A stretch of 64,000 bases of DNA from Alcanivorax limicola (GTDB lineage: Bacteria > Pseudomonadota > Gammaproteobacteria > Pseudomonadales > Alcanivoracaceae): NCBI RefSeq assembly GCF_019931215.1, contig NZ_JAIOUB010000005.1:1-64000 (forward strand), written 5' to 3'. Positions 32,722-41,756 of the stretch are shown here, piece after piece. Positions within the stretch are counted from its first letter, which is position 1, and each line of letters starts with the position of its first letter. Position numbers and translations under genes: made by a program. Below the pieces are notes generated by a model. It was not told where the DNA came from, searched no databases, and saw only the letters and a list, made by a program, of their open reading frames with translations.

Positions 32722-33864
32722 ATGAATGGACAGCCAATTTGGTCAGCAGCGGTGCTTGCCCTGCTGGTGATACCCGCGCTGAATGCCGGGGCGGCGGGCA
32801 TGCCGCATATTTTTTCTCCCGGTGATCCGGCGCTGGCCGATGAGGTCAATGAGAATTTCGAGTACGCGGCCCCGCGCAACATCATCAACGTCAATCGGGT
32901 ACCTGGTGCCAGCGATACGGTCAGTGGGAGCCTTCTGCTGGATGCGCTGGATCCGGCGTCTCTCTCGGCCATCAATGGGGCGCCGAGCGCCAGCAATCAG
33001 TATCTGGTCCGCCTGGCGCCTGGCGTGTTCAACATTGGCGGCAGCGCCGCGACGCTATCGCCGCATGTCTATCTTCAGGGGGCGGGTCCCGGCGCGACGC
33101 GCATCACCGGTAACGGGTCTAACACCGTGATATTGGCGAACAACTCCGGGGTCAGTGATGTGACGCTGGCCGCCACCGGTAGCGCCACGGGTGCGGCGCC
33201 ACTGCGTGCCACGAGCATCGCCAATGCGAGCGTGACCAACGTCGAGATACTGGTAGGTGGAACGGGCACCTCGGTGCAGCCCGGAATAGCCGTAAGCGGC
33301 GCGTCGCTGCTGGTACGCAACTCGCGTATCCTGCACAACCTCAGTGGCAACACCCAGGCGTCGCTATCCATAGCGGGCAGTAATTCGGTGGTCAATATTG
33401 ATGGTTTGCGCATCGATATGGCTGGCAGCAGTGCCACCACCGCCTATGCACTGGAAATGATCACGGGCAGCAATAACGCCATCAATGCCAGGAACCTGCG
33501 TGTTGTCGCGCACAATAATGGCGGCACACTGATGGGCGTGCGGCTGGGCGGTAGCAACCCGATCGTCAACCTGGATCAGACGCGCATTACCCTGACGGGG
33601 TCAGCCACGCGAGACCCCTTGTTTGTGGGGTCGTCCACGGCGCGCATCAATGTTAACCACTCAGTGCTGATCAGCGGCAATGGTGGCGCCAGCGATCATT
33701 TCTTGCGCCTGTCCGATGCCGGGGGCATTGTCCGGGTAGGCGCAAGTCAGCTGGGTTCTACCAATTACACGCACAGCGCAGGGGCGAGCGGCGTCAACGT
33801 CCAGTGCGTATACGTTTATGGCACCAACTATACGACAGGCAGCTGCCAGGGCCCGCTTTTCTAG
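32722..33864 (+). CDS. Secreted right-handed beta-helix-like protein
   Basis: 380 residues. A signal peptide (about 1-25, ending NAGAA) is followed by MPHIFSPGDPALADEVNENF, a motif often found at the start of exported proteins of marine gammaproteobacteria. From about residue 95 the chain is rich in Asn, Ser, Thr, Gly and Val in short alternating strands (NTVILANNSGVSDVTL and similar), as in pectate-lyase-like parallel beta-helices. Two Cys sit near the C-terminus. No catalytic residues of a lyase or hydrolase could be assigned. GGGAG lies 8-12 nt before the ATG. Confidence 0.7.
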   Translation: MNGQPIWSAAVLALLVIPALNAGAAGMPHIFSPGDPALADEVNENFEYAAPRNIINVNRVPGASDTVSGSLLLDALDPASLSAINGAPSASNQYLVRLAPGVFNIGGSAATLSPHVYLQGAGPGATRITGNGSNTVILANNSGVSDVTLAATGSATGAAPLRATSIANASVTNVEILVGGTGTSVQPGIAVSGASLLVRNSRILHNLSGNTQASLSIAGSNSVVNIDGLRIDMAGSSATTAYALEMITGSNNAINARNLRVVAHNNGGTLMGVRLGGSNPIVNLDQTRITLTGSATRDPLFVGSSTARINVNHSVLISGNGGASDHFLRLSDAGGIVRVGASQLGSTNYTHSAGASGVNVQCVYVYGTNYTTGSCQGPLF

Positions 33865-33909
33865 AGCATAACCATCGGTTGTCGCCCCGCCTCTTTCTGC
33901 CGATGTCGC

Positions 33910-34713
33910 TCAACGAGCGGCGCGGCGCTGAGCGAGGGCGGCGTTATTAACCGGGTTGTAGTAGCGGGCGATGATGCTGCGCCATCTGGCTGGATCGTCC
34001 GGACCGATCAGGCGCGCAGACCAGAGAATTGCCCCGCTTTCCACATCGATCACTGCGGCGTCGATCACCGCATCGGCGGTAGCATTGAAACCCCTGGCGC
34101 CGGTACCAAAAGAATGGGAAATGGCGTCAGCGATCTGGCTGCTGGTGGCACTGCCGCGGGTCAGCCTCCAGCCCCGATGGCGTGTGATCATCAAACAGCA
34201 GTGTTGATCAGGCAATATGGCTCGCAGGTCATCGTCAAGGGATACCTGCTCCACTTGGGTAGGTGCCCCGAGGTCCTTGCTGGCAAAGGGGTTCGCGCTT
34301 TGCCCCCTGCGTAGCTGTTCTACCTGAACTTCGTCTGCCCAAATGGCGGCGTGCAGTGCCGCAACAGGTGCTGCATGGTCTTCGGAGTAGGGCAGGTAGC
34401 TTTGCGTGAAGCCGTAGGCGTTCCCGTGTCGCTCCACAGTTTCCCAAAAATCCAGGCCGGCGTGCTCCATGCGTGTAATACGCTCCAGAACCTCGCCGTT
34501 ACCCGCACGGACTTCCGTGACAAAATCGGGTTCCAGTACGACCAGAGTATTCAGTTCGGCCAGCACGGCCTGGTCTTCCGGAAATGAGGGATGGTCCTGA
34601 ACACAGATTTCGTTGCAACTCATGTTCTCGGACAGGTTGCCGAGCCCCTGGCAGCCGCCCAGGAGTACGAGGCCGCCAATTACGGGCAGCACAGTTCGGA
34701 TATGAAATGACAT
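33910..34713 (-). CDS. Lipoprotein of unknown function
   Basis: 267 residues from ATG at 34713 (MSFHIRTVLPV), with GGGGA 6 nt upstream; an ATG at 34725 would add four residues. The lipobox LGGC places the lipidated Cys at residue 21. The later part contains LPDQHCCLMITRHRGWRLT and AVIDAAVIDVESGAILWSA, the latter resembling the strand pattern of envelope lipoproteins related to GNA1162/CsgG-type proteins; this is a loose resemblance. It faces the beta-helix gene tail to tail and lies upstream of no obvious partner. Confidence 0.65.
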   Translation of the reverse strand: MSFHIRTVLPVIGGLVLLGGCQGLGNLSENMSCNEICVQDHPSFPEDQAVLAELNTLVVLEPDFVTEVRAGNGEVLERITRMEHAGLDFWETVERHGNAYGFTQSYLPYSEDHAAPVAALHAAIWADEVQVEQLRRGQSANPFASKDLGAPTQVEQVSLDDDLRAILPDQHCCLMITRHRGWRLTRGSATSSQIADAISHSFGTGARGFNATADAVIDAAVIDVESGAILWSARLIGPDDPARWRSIIARYYNPVNNAALAQRRAAR

Positions 34714-34741
34714 GATGATCCCCATAGCTTGTATCTGACAG

Positions 34742-34770
34742 CAGCCCCCGGTTCTCCCCGCCGGGGGCTG
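34742..34770. terminator. Hairpin beyond uvrA
   Basis: Perfect 10-bp repeat CAGCCCCCGG / CCGGGGGCTG with a 9-nt loop, 57 nt past the uvrA stop and just upstream of the lipoprotein gene. It lacks a T-run on either strand, so terminator function is uncertain. Confidence 0.4.
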
Positions 34771-34827
34771 TTCAGTGTAGCGTCGAGTGGCGCTGATGGG
34801 TATAGAGGCGATAGCGTGTTGCGCCGC

Positions 34828-37680
34828 TCAGGCCTGCTTCTTGCGTCTGGAAGGAGATGCCGCCGGCAGCATACCTTTCAGAAAACGCCCTGTATGACTG
34901 CCCTTGGCCTTTGCCACATCCTCCGGCGTACCTTCGGCGATGATCTGCCCGCCACCGTCGCCCCCTTCGGGGCCCAGGTCTACGACCCAGTCCGCTGTCT
35001 TGATCACGTCCAGGTTGTGTTCGATCACGACGATGGTGTTGCCGTGGTCGCGCAGACGGAACAGCACGGTCAGTAGCTGCTGGATGTCATGAAAGTGCAG
35101 CCCGGTGGTGGGCTCGTCGAGGATGTAAAGCGTCCGTCCGGTGTCCCGCTTGGACAGTTCCCGCGCCAGCTTGACCCGTTGTGCTTCACCGCCGGAAAGC
35201 GTGGTGGCGGCCTGCCCCAGAGTGATATAGCTCAGGCCCACATCCATCAGGGTCTGCAACTTGCGCGCCAGCGCCGGGACAGCGTCAAAGAATTCCCGAG
35301 CGTCCTCGACCGTCATTGCCAGCACCTCATAGATGCTGCGGCCCTTGTAGAGAATCTCCAGCGTTTCCCGGTTGTAGCGCTTGCCGTGGCAGACCTCGCA
35401 GGGCACGTAGATATCTGGCAGGAAATGCATCTCTACCTTGATGACGCCGTCGCCCTGACACGCCTCGCAACGGCCGCCACGCACGTTGAAACTGAAGCGC
35501 CCGGCCTTGTAGCCTCGGGCGCGGGCTTCCTGGGTGCCAGCGAACAGGTCGCGGATCGGCGTAAAGAGCCCGGTGTAGGTGGCCGGGTTAGAGCGTGGTG
35601 TGCGGCCGATGGGGCTCTGGTCGATATCGATAACCTTGTCGAACTGATCCATGCCATCAATGTGCGAATGGGCCGCCGCTCGCAGGGTGGTGGCGCCATT
35701 GAGTTCCGTGGCGGCGACGGGGTAGAGCGTGTTATTGATCAGTGTGGATTTGCCAGACCCGGAGACGCCGGTCACACAGGTAAACAGCCCGAGAGGCAGC
35801 TTCAGGGTGACATCCTTGAGATTGTTGCCGGTGGCGCCTTCCAGGGTCAGCCAGCGACCGTCCGGTTTGACCCGGTTGGCCGGGATGGCGATCCCCTTGC
35901 GGCCGGACAAATAATCGCCGGTGAGTGATTTGCGATTCGCGGCAATCTGTTTGGCCGTACCCTGGGCAATCACTTCGCCACCGTGCACACCGGCCCCGGG
36001 GCCGATATCTATGACATGGTCTGCACCGCGGATGGCGTCTTCGTCGTGCTCCACCACCAATACGGTATTGCCCAGATCACGCAGTCGCGTGAGGGTGCCC
36101 AGCAAGCGCTCATTGTCGCGCTGATGCAGGCCGATGGAGGGCTCGTCCAGCACATACATGACGCCCACCAGCCCGGCGCCGATCTGGGATGCCAGACGAA
36201 TACGCTGCGCCTCGCCGCCGGACAGGGTGTCGGCGTTGCGCGCCAGCGACAGATAGTCGAGGCCCACATTGACCAGGAACTGCAGCCGCTCACGGATCTC
36301 CTTGAGAATCTTGTCGGCGATTTCACCTCGATGACCGGCCAGTTTGAGCTTGCCGTAGTAGTCGCAGGCCTTGCCGACGGGCATGGCAACGATATCCGGC
36401 AGATTGCGACCGTCGATGAATACGTGCCGGGAGGCTTCGCGCAGGCGAGAGCCGCCGCAGTCCGGGCAGTCGGAGGTGCTCAGGTAGCCCGCCAGATCTT
36501 CCCGCACCGCATCGGATTCTGTTTCCCGATAGCGGCGCTCCATGTTGGGGATGATGCCCTCGAACGGGTGTTTGCGTTTGACGATGTCACCGCGGTCGTT
36601 GAGGTAGCGGAACTCGATAGCCTCGGTGCCCGTGCCATAGAGAATCTTGCGACGCACGCTTTTCGACAACTTGCTGTAAGGCGTGTCCAGATCAAAACCA
36701 AGGTGTGTCGCCAGCGAGGTGAGCATCTGGAAATAGTAGACATTGCGCCGGTCCCAGCCGCGGATAGCACCGCCGGACAGCGACGCCTCCTGTGACACCA
36801 CCACCTTGTCCTCATCAAAGAACTGCTTCACGCCCAGGCCATCACAGGTGGGGCAGGCCCCCGCAGGGTTGTTGAACGAAAACAGGCGTGGTTCAAGTTC
36901 CGGGATGCTGTAGCCGCAGTGCGGGCAGGCGAAGCGGGCCGAAAACACGACCTCCGCATCATTGCCTTCCATCGGGGCGATGACGGCAATACCGTCGGCC
37001 AGCTCCAGGGCGGTCTCGAAAGACTCGGCCAGACGGTTTTGCAGGTCGGCACGCACCTTGAAGCGGTCCACCACGACCTCGATGGTGTGTTTCTTGTTCT
37101 TGTCCAGTTCGGGCACGTCATCCAGATCCGTCACGCGGCCGTTCACTCTGGCGCGCACAAACCCCTGGGCGCGCAGCTGATCGAACAAGTGCAAATGCTC
37201 GCCTTTCTTGTCCCGTACCACCGGCGCCAGCAGCATCAGCTTGCTGCCTTCCGGCATGGCCAGGACCTGATCCACCATCTGCGTCACGGTCTGGGCCGCC
37301 AGCGGAGCATCATGCTCCGGGCAGCGGGGCTCGCCAGCGCGGGCGAACAGCAGACGCAGGTAATCGTAGATCTCGGTGATGGTGCCTACGGTGGAGCGCG
37401 GGTTATGACTGGTGGATTTCTGCTCGATGGAAATCGCCGGAGACAAGCCCTCGATATGGTCCACGTCCGGTTTTTCCATCATCGACAGGAACTGCCGGGC
37501 GTAGGTGGAGAGCGATTCCACATAGCGTCGCTGGCCTTCCGCATACAGCGTATCGAAGGCCAGCGATGACTTGCCAGAGCCGGACAGACCGGTGATGACC
37601 ACCAGCTTGTCGCGGGGGATATCCAGATCAATATTCTTGAGGTTGTGCGTGCGTGCGCCACGCACCAGGATCTTGTCCAT
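34828..37680 (-). CDS. uvrA: Excinuclease ABC subunit A
   Basis: Damage-recognition ATPase of nucleotide excision repair, loading UvrB. The ATG at 37680 gives 950 residues ([17 protein letters not shown]), matching E. coli UvrA; longer starts at 37686 and 37701 add residues that overlap the SOS box. Two ABC ATPase halves are seen: Walker [10 protein letters not shown] and GVSGSGKST, signatures [12 protein letters not shown] and [12 protein letters not shown], Walker [11 protein letters not shown] and [10 protein letters not shown]. Both zinc modules are intact (CPHCGY...CPTCDG and CEACQGDG...CEVCHGKRY). SOS-induced by inference. Confidence 0.98.
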   Translation of the reverse strand: MDKILVRGARTHNLKNIDLDIPRDKLVVITGLSGSGKSSLAFDTLYAEGQRRYVESLSTYARQFLSMMEKPDVDHIEGLSPAISIEQKSTSHNPRSTVGTITEIYDYLRLLFARAGEPRCPEHDAPLAAQTVTQMVDQVLAMPEGSKLMLLAPVVRDKKGEHLHLFDQLRAQGFVRARVNGRVTDLDDVPELDKNKKHTIEVVVDRFKVRADLQNRLAESFETALELADGIAVIAPMEGNDAEVVFSARFACPHCGYSIPELEPRLFSFNNPAGACPTCDGLGVKQFFDEDKVVVSQEASLSGGAIRGWDRRNVYYFQMLTSLATHLGFDLDTPYSKLSKSVRRKILYGTGTEAIEFRYLNDRGDIVKRKHPFEGIIPNMERRYRETESDAVREDLAGYLSTSDCPDCGGSRLREASRHVFIDGRNLPDIVAMPVGKACDYYGKLKLAGHRGEIADKILKEIRERLQFLVNVGLDYLSLARNADTLSGGEAQRIRLASQIGAGLVGVMYVLDEPSIGLHQRDNERLLGTLTRLRDLGNTVLVVEHDEDAIRGADHVIDIGPGAGVHGGEVIAQGTAKQIAANRKSLTGDYLSGRKGIAIPANRVKPDGRWLTLEGATGNNLKDVTLKLPLGLFTCVTGVSGSGKSTLINNTLYPVAATELNGATTLRAAAHSHIDGMDQFDKVIDIDQSPIGRTPRSNPATYTGLFTPIRDLFAGTQEARARGYKAGRFSFNVRGGRCEACQGDGVIKVEMHFLPDIYVPCEVCHGKRYNRETLEILYKGRSIYEVLAMTVEDAREFFDAVPALARKLQTLMDVGLSYITLGQAATTLSGGEAQRVKLARELSKRDTGRTLYILDEPTTGLHFHDIQQLLTVLFRLRDHGNTIVVIEHNLDVIKTADWVVDLGPEGGDGGGQIIAEGTPEDVAKAKGSHTGRFLKGMLPAASPSRRKKQA

Positions 37681-37693
37681 GGGCATCCGGGTA

Positions 37694-37718
37694 CTGTTCA
37701 AAATGACAGCATAGTATA
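37694..37718 (-). promoter_or_regulatory. LexA SOS box and -10 box of uvrA
   Basis: CTGTTCAAAATGACAG (37694-37709) fits CTGT-N8-ACAG with an AT-rich core, 14 nt before the uvrA ATG. On the - strand a TATACT -10 lies just upstream (37713-37718), so the box covers the expected transcription start, the usual way LexA blocks a promoter. No clear -35 was found. Confidence 0.8.
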
Positions 37719-37909
37719 GGGAAAGGAAACCGCAGGCGCCATTGCGCCAATCCCGGTTCGGGAAGACGAGCGTCGTCGGTCAGCCGTGAAGAACGTGAGA
37801 GCATGCCGGCGGCGCGTCCTGGAGCAACGCGGGGCCGCCGTGATATGCCGGGGAAGAGTGTGAGGGAGGCTGATGACAGAAGCTGGCAGCAGCCTCTGGT
37901 CAGCGCGGG

Positions 37910-38560
37910 TTACAGGTTTTCCTGCGCCCAGTTCACAGCCTGCAAGCGGTTGGAGGCATTGATCTTTTTGAAGATGTTGTAGATGTGCGTCTTGATGGTA
38001 TGCGGGCTCAGATTCAATGAGCGGGCAATGTCGGAATTTTTGGCGCCGGTGGCCATGACCTTGAGCACCTCCACTTCGCGGTCTGTCAGATTGACTTCGC
38101 TGCGGGAGAACGTCTTGTTGAAGGCGCGGCTTTTCATCAGGTACTGCTGCAGCACCTTGCGTGGCAGCCAGAGCTCGCCCTCGAACATGGCCTTGATGCC
38201 CTTGAGCAACAGCTCCTGAGGGCAGTCATGCAGAAAGCCGCCATTGACCATGGGCAACCCGGCCAGCCGTGACAGGGAGTCTTCTTCGTCGACATTGAAC
38301 ACGGCAATGAAGATATCGTTGTCGATTTTCGGGTCGATTTCGAGCAGATGGCTGATGGTGTCGTTGATGTCCACGGTGCTGAAATCCACCAGGAAAAGTG
38401 ACTGGCCAACCCCTTCCAGCTCATCCGCGAGCACATCCTGAACACGCTTGATACTGCGCGCTTTGACATCCTTCTTGCCGAGAAACTCCGCCAGAAGAGA
38501 GTTCTGCAGTTGTTGGCCGCCGGCGACGTAGACCTGATGATCACTGACAAAGGGGGGCAT
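37910..38560 (-). CDS. CsgD-like LuxR-family regulator
   Basis: 216 residues. The C-terminal LuxR HTH (about 153-212, LTDREVEVLKVMATGAKNSDIARSL then SPHTIKTHIYNIFKKI, split here by residue ASN184) and its closeness to the CsgD form (KTHIYNIFKKI, LQAVNWAQENL) identify the subfamily. The N-terminal part has LVDF with Asp59 where a receiver has its phosphoacceptor, but lacks the acidic pair and the conserved Lys, so a degenerate receiver is likely, as in CsgD. It is inserted between uvrA and the transporter. AGGGA lies upstream of the start. Curli genes are not in the window, so the target is unknown; biofilm control is inference. Confidence 0.85.
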   Translation of the reverse strand: MPPFVSDHQVYVAGGQQLQNSLLAEFLGKKDVKARSIKRVQDVLADELEGVGQSLFLVDFSTVDINDTISHLLEIDPKIDNDIFIAVFNVDEEDSLSRLAGLPMVNGGFLHDCPQELLLKGIKAMFEGELWLPRKVLQQYLMKSRAFNKTFSRSEVNLTDREVEVLKVMATGAKNSDIARSLNLSPHTIKTHIYNIFKKINASNRLQAVNWAQENL

Positions 38561-38582
38561 CTGTTCTGTTCCCTGTTCTTCA

Positions 38583-38608
38583 ATTATAGGGTCCGCTGTC
38601 CAGCGGAC
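38583..38608 (-). promoter_or_regulatory. Promoter of the LuxR gene with an 18-bp perfect dyad
   Basis: On the - strand a consensus TATAAT (38583-38588) lies 22 nt before the ATG. Just upstream is GTCCGCTGTCCAGCGGAC (38591-38608), eight-base arms around TC, filling the spacer and reaching the -35 position. The -35 itself (CGCGTC) is poor, as at activator- or repressor-controlled promoters. Confidence 0.65.
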
Positions 38609-38789
38609 GCGTGGTCTGGAGAGCCATCCTGCCGGGGCGTTGCGCCAGGACCTTTTTGATGGACATCATGCCAGCCTCATACTTTACTACGAATAAACAC
38701 TTATTGGCGCCTAATTTATCACCAGTCGCGAGGCGGTTCAATTTGATCAGGTCAGGGCGCCTCTCTTCGCCCCTTCCGGTGATCCTTTC

Positions 38790-38798
38790 TGCTACACT
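38790..38798 (+). promoter_or_regulatory. Extended -10 promoter of the MFS gene
   Basis: TGC-TACACT, then CGGCGGCTTTCC, 33 nt before the MFS start. No good -35, as is common with extended -10 elements. Confidence 0.5.
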
Positions 38799-38830
38799 CG
38801 GCGGCTTTCCCTGGCAGCCCGTTGAAGGTC

Positions 38831-40225
38831 ATGAGCAGCTCATCCCCTCGATCAGTCCTGGTGCGCACCGAGTTGCGTGTCACTGGCGCCCTCGCTTCCA
38901 TTTTTGCCCTGCGGATGTTCGGTCTGTTCATGCTGTTGCCGGTGTTCGCGGTCTATGGCGCGGCGCTTCCCGGTGCCACCCCTTTCCTGATCGGGGTGGC
39001 GGTGGGGGCTTACGGTCTGATGCAGGCACTGCTGCAATTGCCCTTCGGCATGCTCTCGGACCGCCTCGGCCGGCGCCCTGTGATCCTGGCCGGGTTGTTG
39101 TTGTTCGTGCTGGGTGGCGTGGTGGCGGCGCTGGCGGACAGCATTTACGGGGTCATTGCAGGGCGCGCCTTGCAAGGCGCGGGGGCCATCGCTGCAGTGG
39201 TCATGGCGCTGGTGGCTGATGTGGTGTCCGAGCAGCATCGCACCCGCGCCATGGCGGGTATCGGCATGTCCGTGGGGGCGTCCTTTTTGCTGGCGCTGGT
39301 GCTGGGGCCGATTCTGGCGGCCTGGCTGGGTTTGTCCGGATTGTTCTGGTTTTCTGCGGTGCTCGCTCTGGCGGGCATTGTGGTGGCGCTGGTCTGGGTG
39401 CCTGATCCGCGGGTGCGGGTGAGCGAGCCTGTGCTACCGCTGGGCCCGCGTCTGGCTCGTATCCTGCGGGATCCCATGCTGTTGCGGCTGAATGCCGGTA
39501 TTTTTGTACTGCACATGGTGCTGACGGCCATGTTCGTGGTGGTGCCGGGGCTGTTGCTGGATGTCGGCTTGCCGCTGGCACGCCACAGCATGCTTTATCT
39601 CGGTGTCCTGCTGGCCAGTGTGCTGGTGATGATACCGCTGATCATTGCCTCGGAACGTCGCGGGGTACGCCCGGTCAAAGCGGTTGCCGTGGTGTTGCTG
39701 GGACTGTCCATGGTGGGGTTGGCGCTGGCGGGCAATCAGTTATGGCACTTCGTGCTCGCGCTGTTCCTGTTCTTTTCCGGCTTCAATCTGCTGGAGGCCC
39801 TGCTGCCTTCGCTGGTGGGCCGGGTTGCGCCAGCAGGTACGCGGGGCACCGCATTGGGTATATATTCCAGCAGTCAGTTTCTCGGCGTATTTGCCGGGGG
39901 CGCTCTCGGCGGCCTGTTGTGGCAGCAGGCAGGCGCGTCGGCCGTGTTCTGGACCGGCAGTGTATTGGTGCTGCTGTGGTTGGCGCTGGTGTTGACCATG
40001 CGAGTGCCGCCGAAGTCAGACAGTCGCGTGGTCACCTTGCGTGACCCGGTGACCAGTGCCGATGCAGCGGCCCGGCGGTTGCTTGACGTGCGTGGCGTGC
40101 TGGAAGCGATGGTCATGCCGGAGACCGGTCTGGCGGTACTGAAGGTGGACAGCGGCAACCTGGATCAAGCGGCCCTGGATCAGATGGCGGATGGTGCAGC
40201 GCAGGACCCGGGTAGTAGACAATAA
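38831..40225 (+). CDS. YajR-like MFS transporter
   Basis: 464 residues from ATG 38831; a TTG nine bases upstream is possible. Twelve hydrophobic segments of the drug:H+ antiporter DHA1 type, with the motif-A loop FGMLSDRLGRRPVI between helices 2 and 3. The C-terminal 60 residues (LLDVRGVLEAMVM..GLAVLKVDSGNLD) resemble the soluble YAM domain of E. coli YajR. uvrA, this transporter and ssb stand together in pseudomonads also. Substrate unknown. Confidence 0.88.
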   Translation: MSSSSPRSVLVRTELRVTGALASIFALRMFGLFMLLPVFAVYGAALPGATPFLIGVAVGAYGLMQALLQLPFGMLSDRLGRRPVILAGLLLFVLGGVVAALADSIYGVIAGRALQGAGAIAAVVMALVADVVSEQHRTRAMAGIGMSVGASFLLALVLGPILAAWLGLSGLFWFSAVLALAGIVVALVWVPDPRVRVSEPVLPLGPRLARILRDPMLLRLNAGIFVLHMVLTAMFVVVPGLLLDVGLPLARHSMLYLGVLLASVLVMIPLIIASERRGVRPVKAVAVVLLGLSMVGLALAGNQLWHFVLALFLFFSGFNLLEALLPSLVGRVAPAGTRGTALGIYSSSQFLGVFAGGALGGLLWQQAGASAVFWTGSVLVLLWLALVLTMRVPPKSDSRVVTLRDPVTSADAAARRLLDVRGVLEAMVMPETGLAVLKVDSGNLDQAALDQMADGAAQDPGSRQ

Positions 40226-40272
40226 CGTAGCGGGACGATAACAGGCAGCCTGAGCGGCCCGCGTGACGCGGA

Positions 40273-40302
40273 TTGCATCAGGTATCCCAACTGGCCGATA
40301 AA
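40273..40302 (+). promoter_or_regulatory. Possible ssb promoter with inverted repeat
   Basis: TTGCAT (40273-40278), 18-bp spacer, GATAAA (40297-40302), 54 nt before the ssb ATG. An inverted repeat CTGGC-N10-GCCAG (40291-40310) covers the -10. It does not fit the LexA consensus. Confidence 0.45.
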
Positions 40303-40355
40303 ACTGCCAGAATGGAGCACTTTTCACGGATGAACAGATAAGACGGAGACGCAAG

Positions 40356-40910
40356 ATGGCACGTGGTATCAACAAAGTGATTCTGATCGGTAATCTGGGG
40401 GCGGACCCGGAGACGCGCTTCATGCCAAGTGGCGGCGCCGTGACCAACGCCAATATCGCTACCAGTGAATCCTGGAAAGACCGCAACAGCGGTCAGATGC
40501 AGGAGCGCACCGAGTGGCATCGCGTGGTGTTCTTCAACAAGCTGGGCGAAATTGCCGGTGAGTATCTGAAGAAGGGCAGCAAGGTGTATATCGAAGGCAG
40601 CCTGCGCACCCGCAAGTGGCAGGGGCAGGATGGCCAGGACCGCTATACCACGGAAGTGGTTGCCAGTGAGATGCAGATGCTCGACAGCCGCGGTGGTAGC
40701 CAGGGCGGCGGGCAGGACAGCAACTACGGCAATCAGGATAGTGGTTACGCCGGTTACGAGAGCCAGGCGGCCCCCCAGGGTGGCAGACAGCCAGCGCCAG
40801 GTAATGCTGGCGGGGCTGCAGCAGGGGGCAACGCAAACAACAATGCCGGCAAGCAAGGGGGTGGTTTTTCCTCCCCTGCGGATGATTTCGACGACGACAT
40901 CCCGTTCTGA
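40356..40910 (+). CDS. ssb: Single-stranded DNA-binding protein
   Basis: 184 residues. The N-terminal OB fold (1-112) has Trp40, Trp54, Phe60 and Trp88, the ssDNA-stacking residues of E. coli SSB at the same numbers. A Gly/Gln/Asn-rich linker follows, and the acidic tail DDFDDDIPF recruits repair and replication proteins. The start has an AGACGGAGA ribosome-binding site. gspN begins 2 nt after the stop, so part of the T2SS genes may be read with ssb. Confidence 0.98.
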   Translation: MARGINKVILIGNLGADPETRFMPSGGAVTNANIATSESWKDRNSGQMQERTEWHRVVFFNKLGEIAGEYLKKGSKVYIEGSLRTRKWQGQDGQDRYTTEVVASEMQMLDSRGGSQGGGQDSNYGNQDSGYAGYESQAAPQGGRQPAPGNAGGAAAGGNANNNAGKQGGGFSSPADDFDDDIPF

Positions 40911-40912
40911 TC

Positions 40913-41620
40913 ATGCCTCGCCTTCTGACGCTGACAGGCGTTTTCGTTGCCAGCCTGGTGATATTTCTTGTCTGGCTTATGCCAGCGCAACCGCTGGTGC
41001 GTAAGCTGGATGGCGTTGTCCTGGGTGATGCGCCATTACAGCTGCATCAGATCCGGGGCCGGATCTGGCAAGGCGAGGCGCGTTGGCGCTGGCAGGGTTA
41101 TCGCGGTGAATTGCGCTGGGAGACGCGCTGGCGCGGCTTGAGTCCGGGTCTGCGGGTCGATGTCGCCGGCGGGGGGCTCGAACTGGACGGCTGGGCCGGC
41201 GTGTCGCCGGCCTCACTGACGGTGCGGGATCTGGCGCTGCGTGTGCCGTTGGCAGAGATCAGCCGGAATATGCCCGAAGGCCGCGCAGACGGTGTTCTCA
41301 CGGGCAATATCGAGCAGCTTCGCTGGCACCGGCGCAGTGGTGATGTGTTCGCCAGCGGTGCCTTGCGCTATGGTGGCGGTCAGGTCAGTTGGCCGCCGGA
41401 CGGTAGTGCCAGAGTGCCACCACTGGAAGGACGACTGTACACCGAAGATAATGTGGCGCGGGTAGAGATTACCGACCCCCAGGGCGTGCGCCTGATGGAT
41501 GGTGATGTGGGCAATGGCGAGGCCGTGTTGCGCGTCTACCGGGCCTGGCCGCGGTTGCTTGGTGTCAGTCAGGGGGGTAACGACGGTGACGTCGTGTTTC
41601 AGGTCAGTCAGCAGCTGTAG
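40913..41620 (+). CDS. gspN: Type II secretion system protein N
   Basis: 235 residues with one N-terminal transmembrane segment (about 7-24), then a periplasmic domain of alternating strands (GRIWQGEARWRWQGYRGELRW at its start, split here: Gly-Arg-Ile-Trp marks it), as in the GspN/XcpN family. It is an accessory inner-membrane component; its role in the secretion machine is not settled. It is directly upstream of gspC, and directly downstream of ssb. Confidence 0.8.
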   Translation: MPRLLTLTGVFVASLVIFLVWLMPAQPLVRKLDGVVLGDAPLQLHQIRGRIWQGEARWRWQGYRGELRWETRWRGLSPGLRVDVAGGGLELDGWAGVSPASLTVRDLALRVPLAEISRNMPEGRADGVLTGNIEQLRWHRRSGDVFASGALRYGGGQVSWPPDGSARVPPLEGRLYTEDNVARVEITDPQGVRLMDGDVGNGEAVLRVYRAWPRLLGVSQGGNDGDVVFQVSQQL

Positions 41621-41717
41621 TTTGCCATCTGCGGACGTTCGATGGTCATCATAGTCACACAGGTTGTCAGTACTGTCGTCACGAGGAATTAACGTTCGTT
41701 TGATGACAGGCTGTCGC

Positions 41718-41738
41718 ACTGCCTGCTTCGCGGGCAGT
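41718..41738 (+). other. Hairpin in the gspC leader
   Basis: Stem ACTGCCTGC-TTC-GCGGGCAGT (one G-U pair), ending 8 nt before the AGGA ribosome-binding site of gspC. It may affect translation or mRNA decay; no T-run follows. Confidence 0.45.
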
Positions 41739-41756
41739 CAGCAGTCAGGATGGAAC

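Noticed and set aside
40291-40310. LexA box before ssb
   Set aside because: CTGGC-N10-GCCAG lacks the CTGT...ACAG core and has the wrong spacing.
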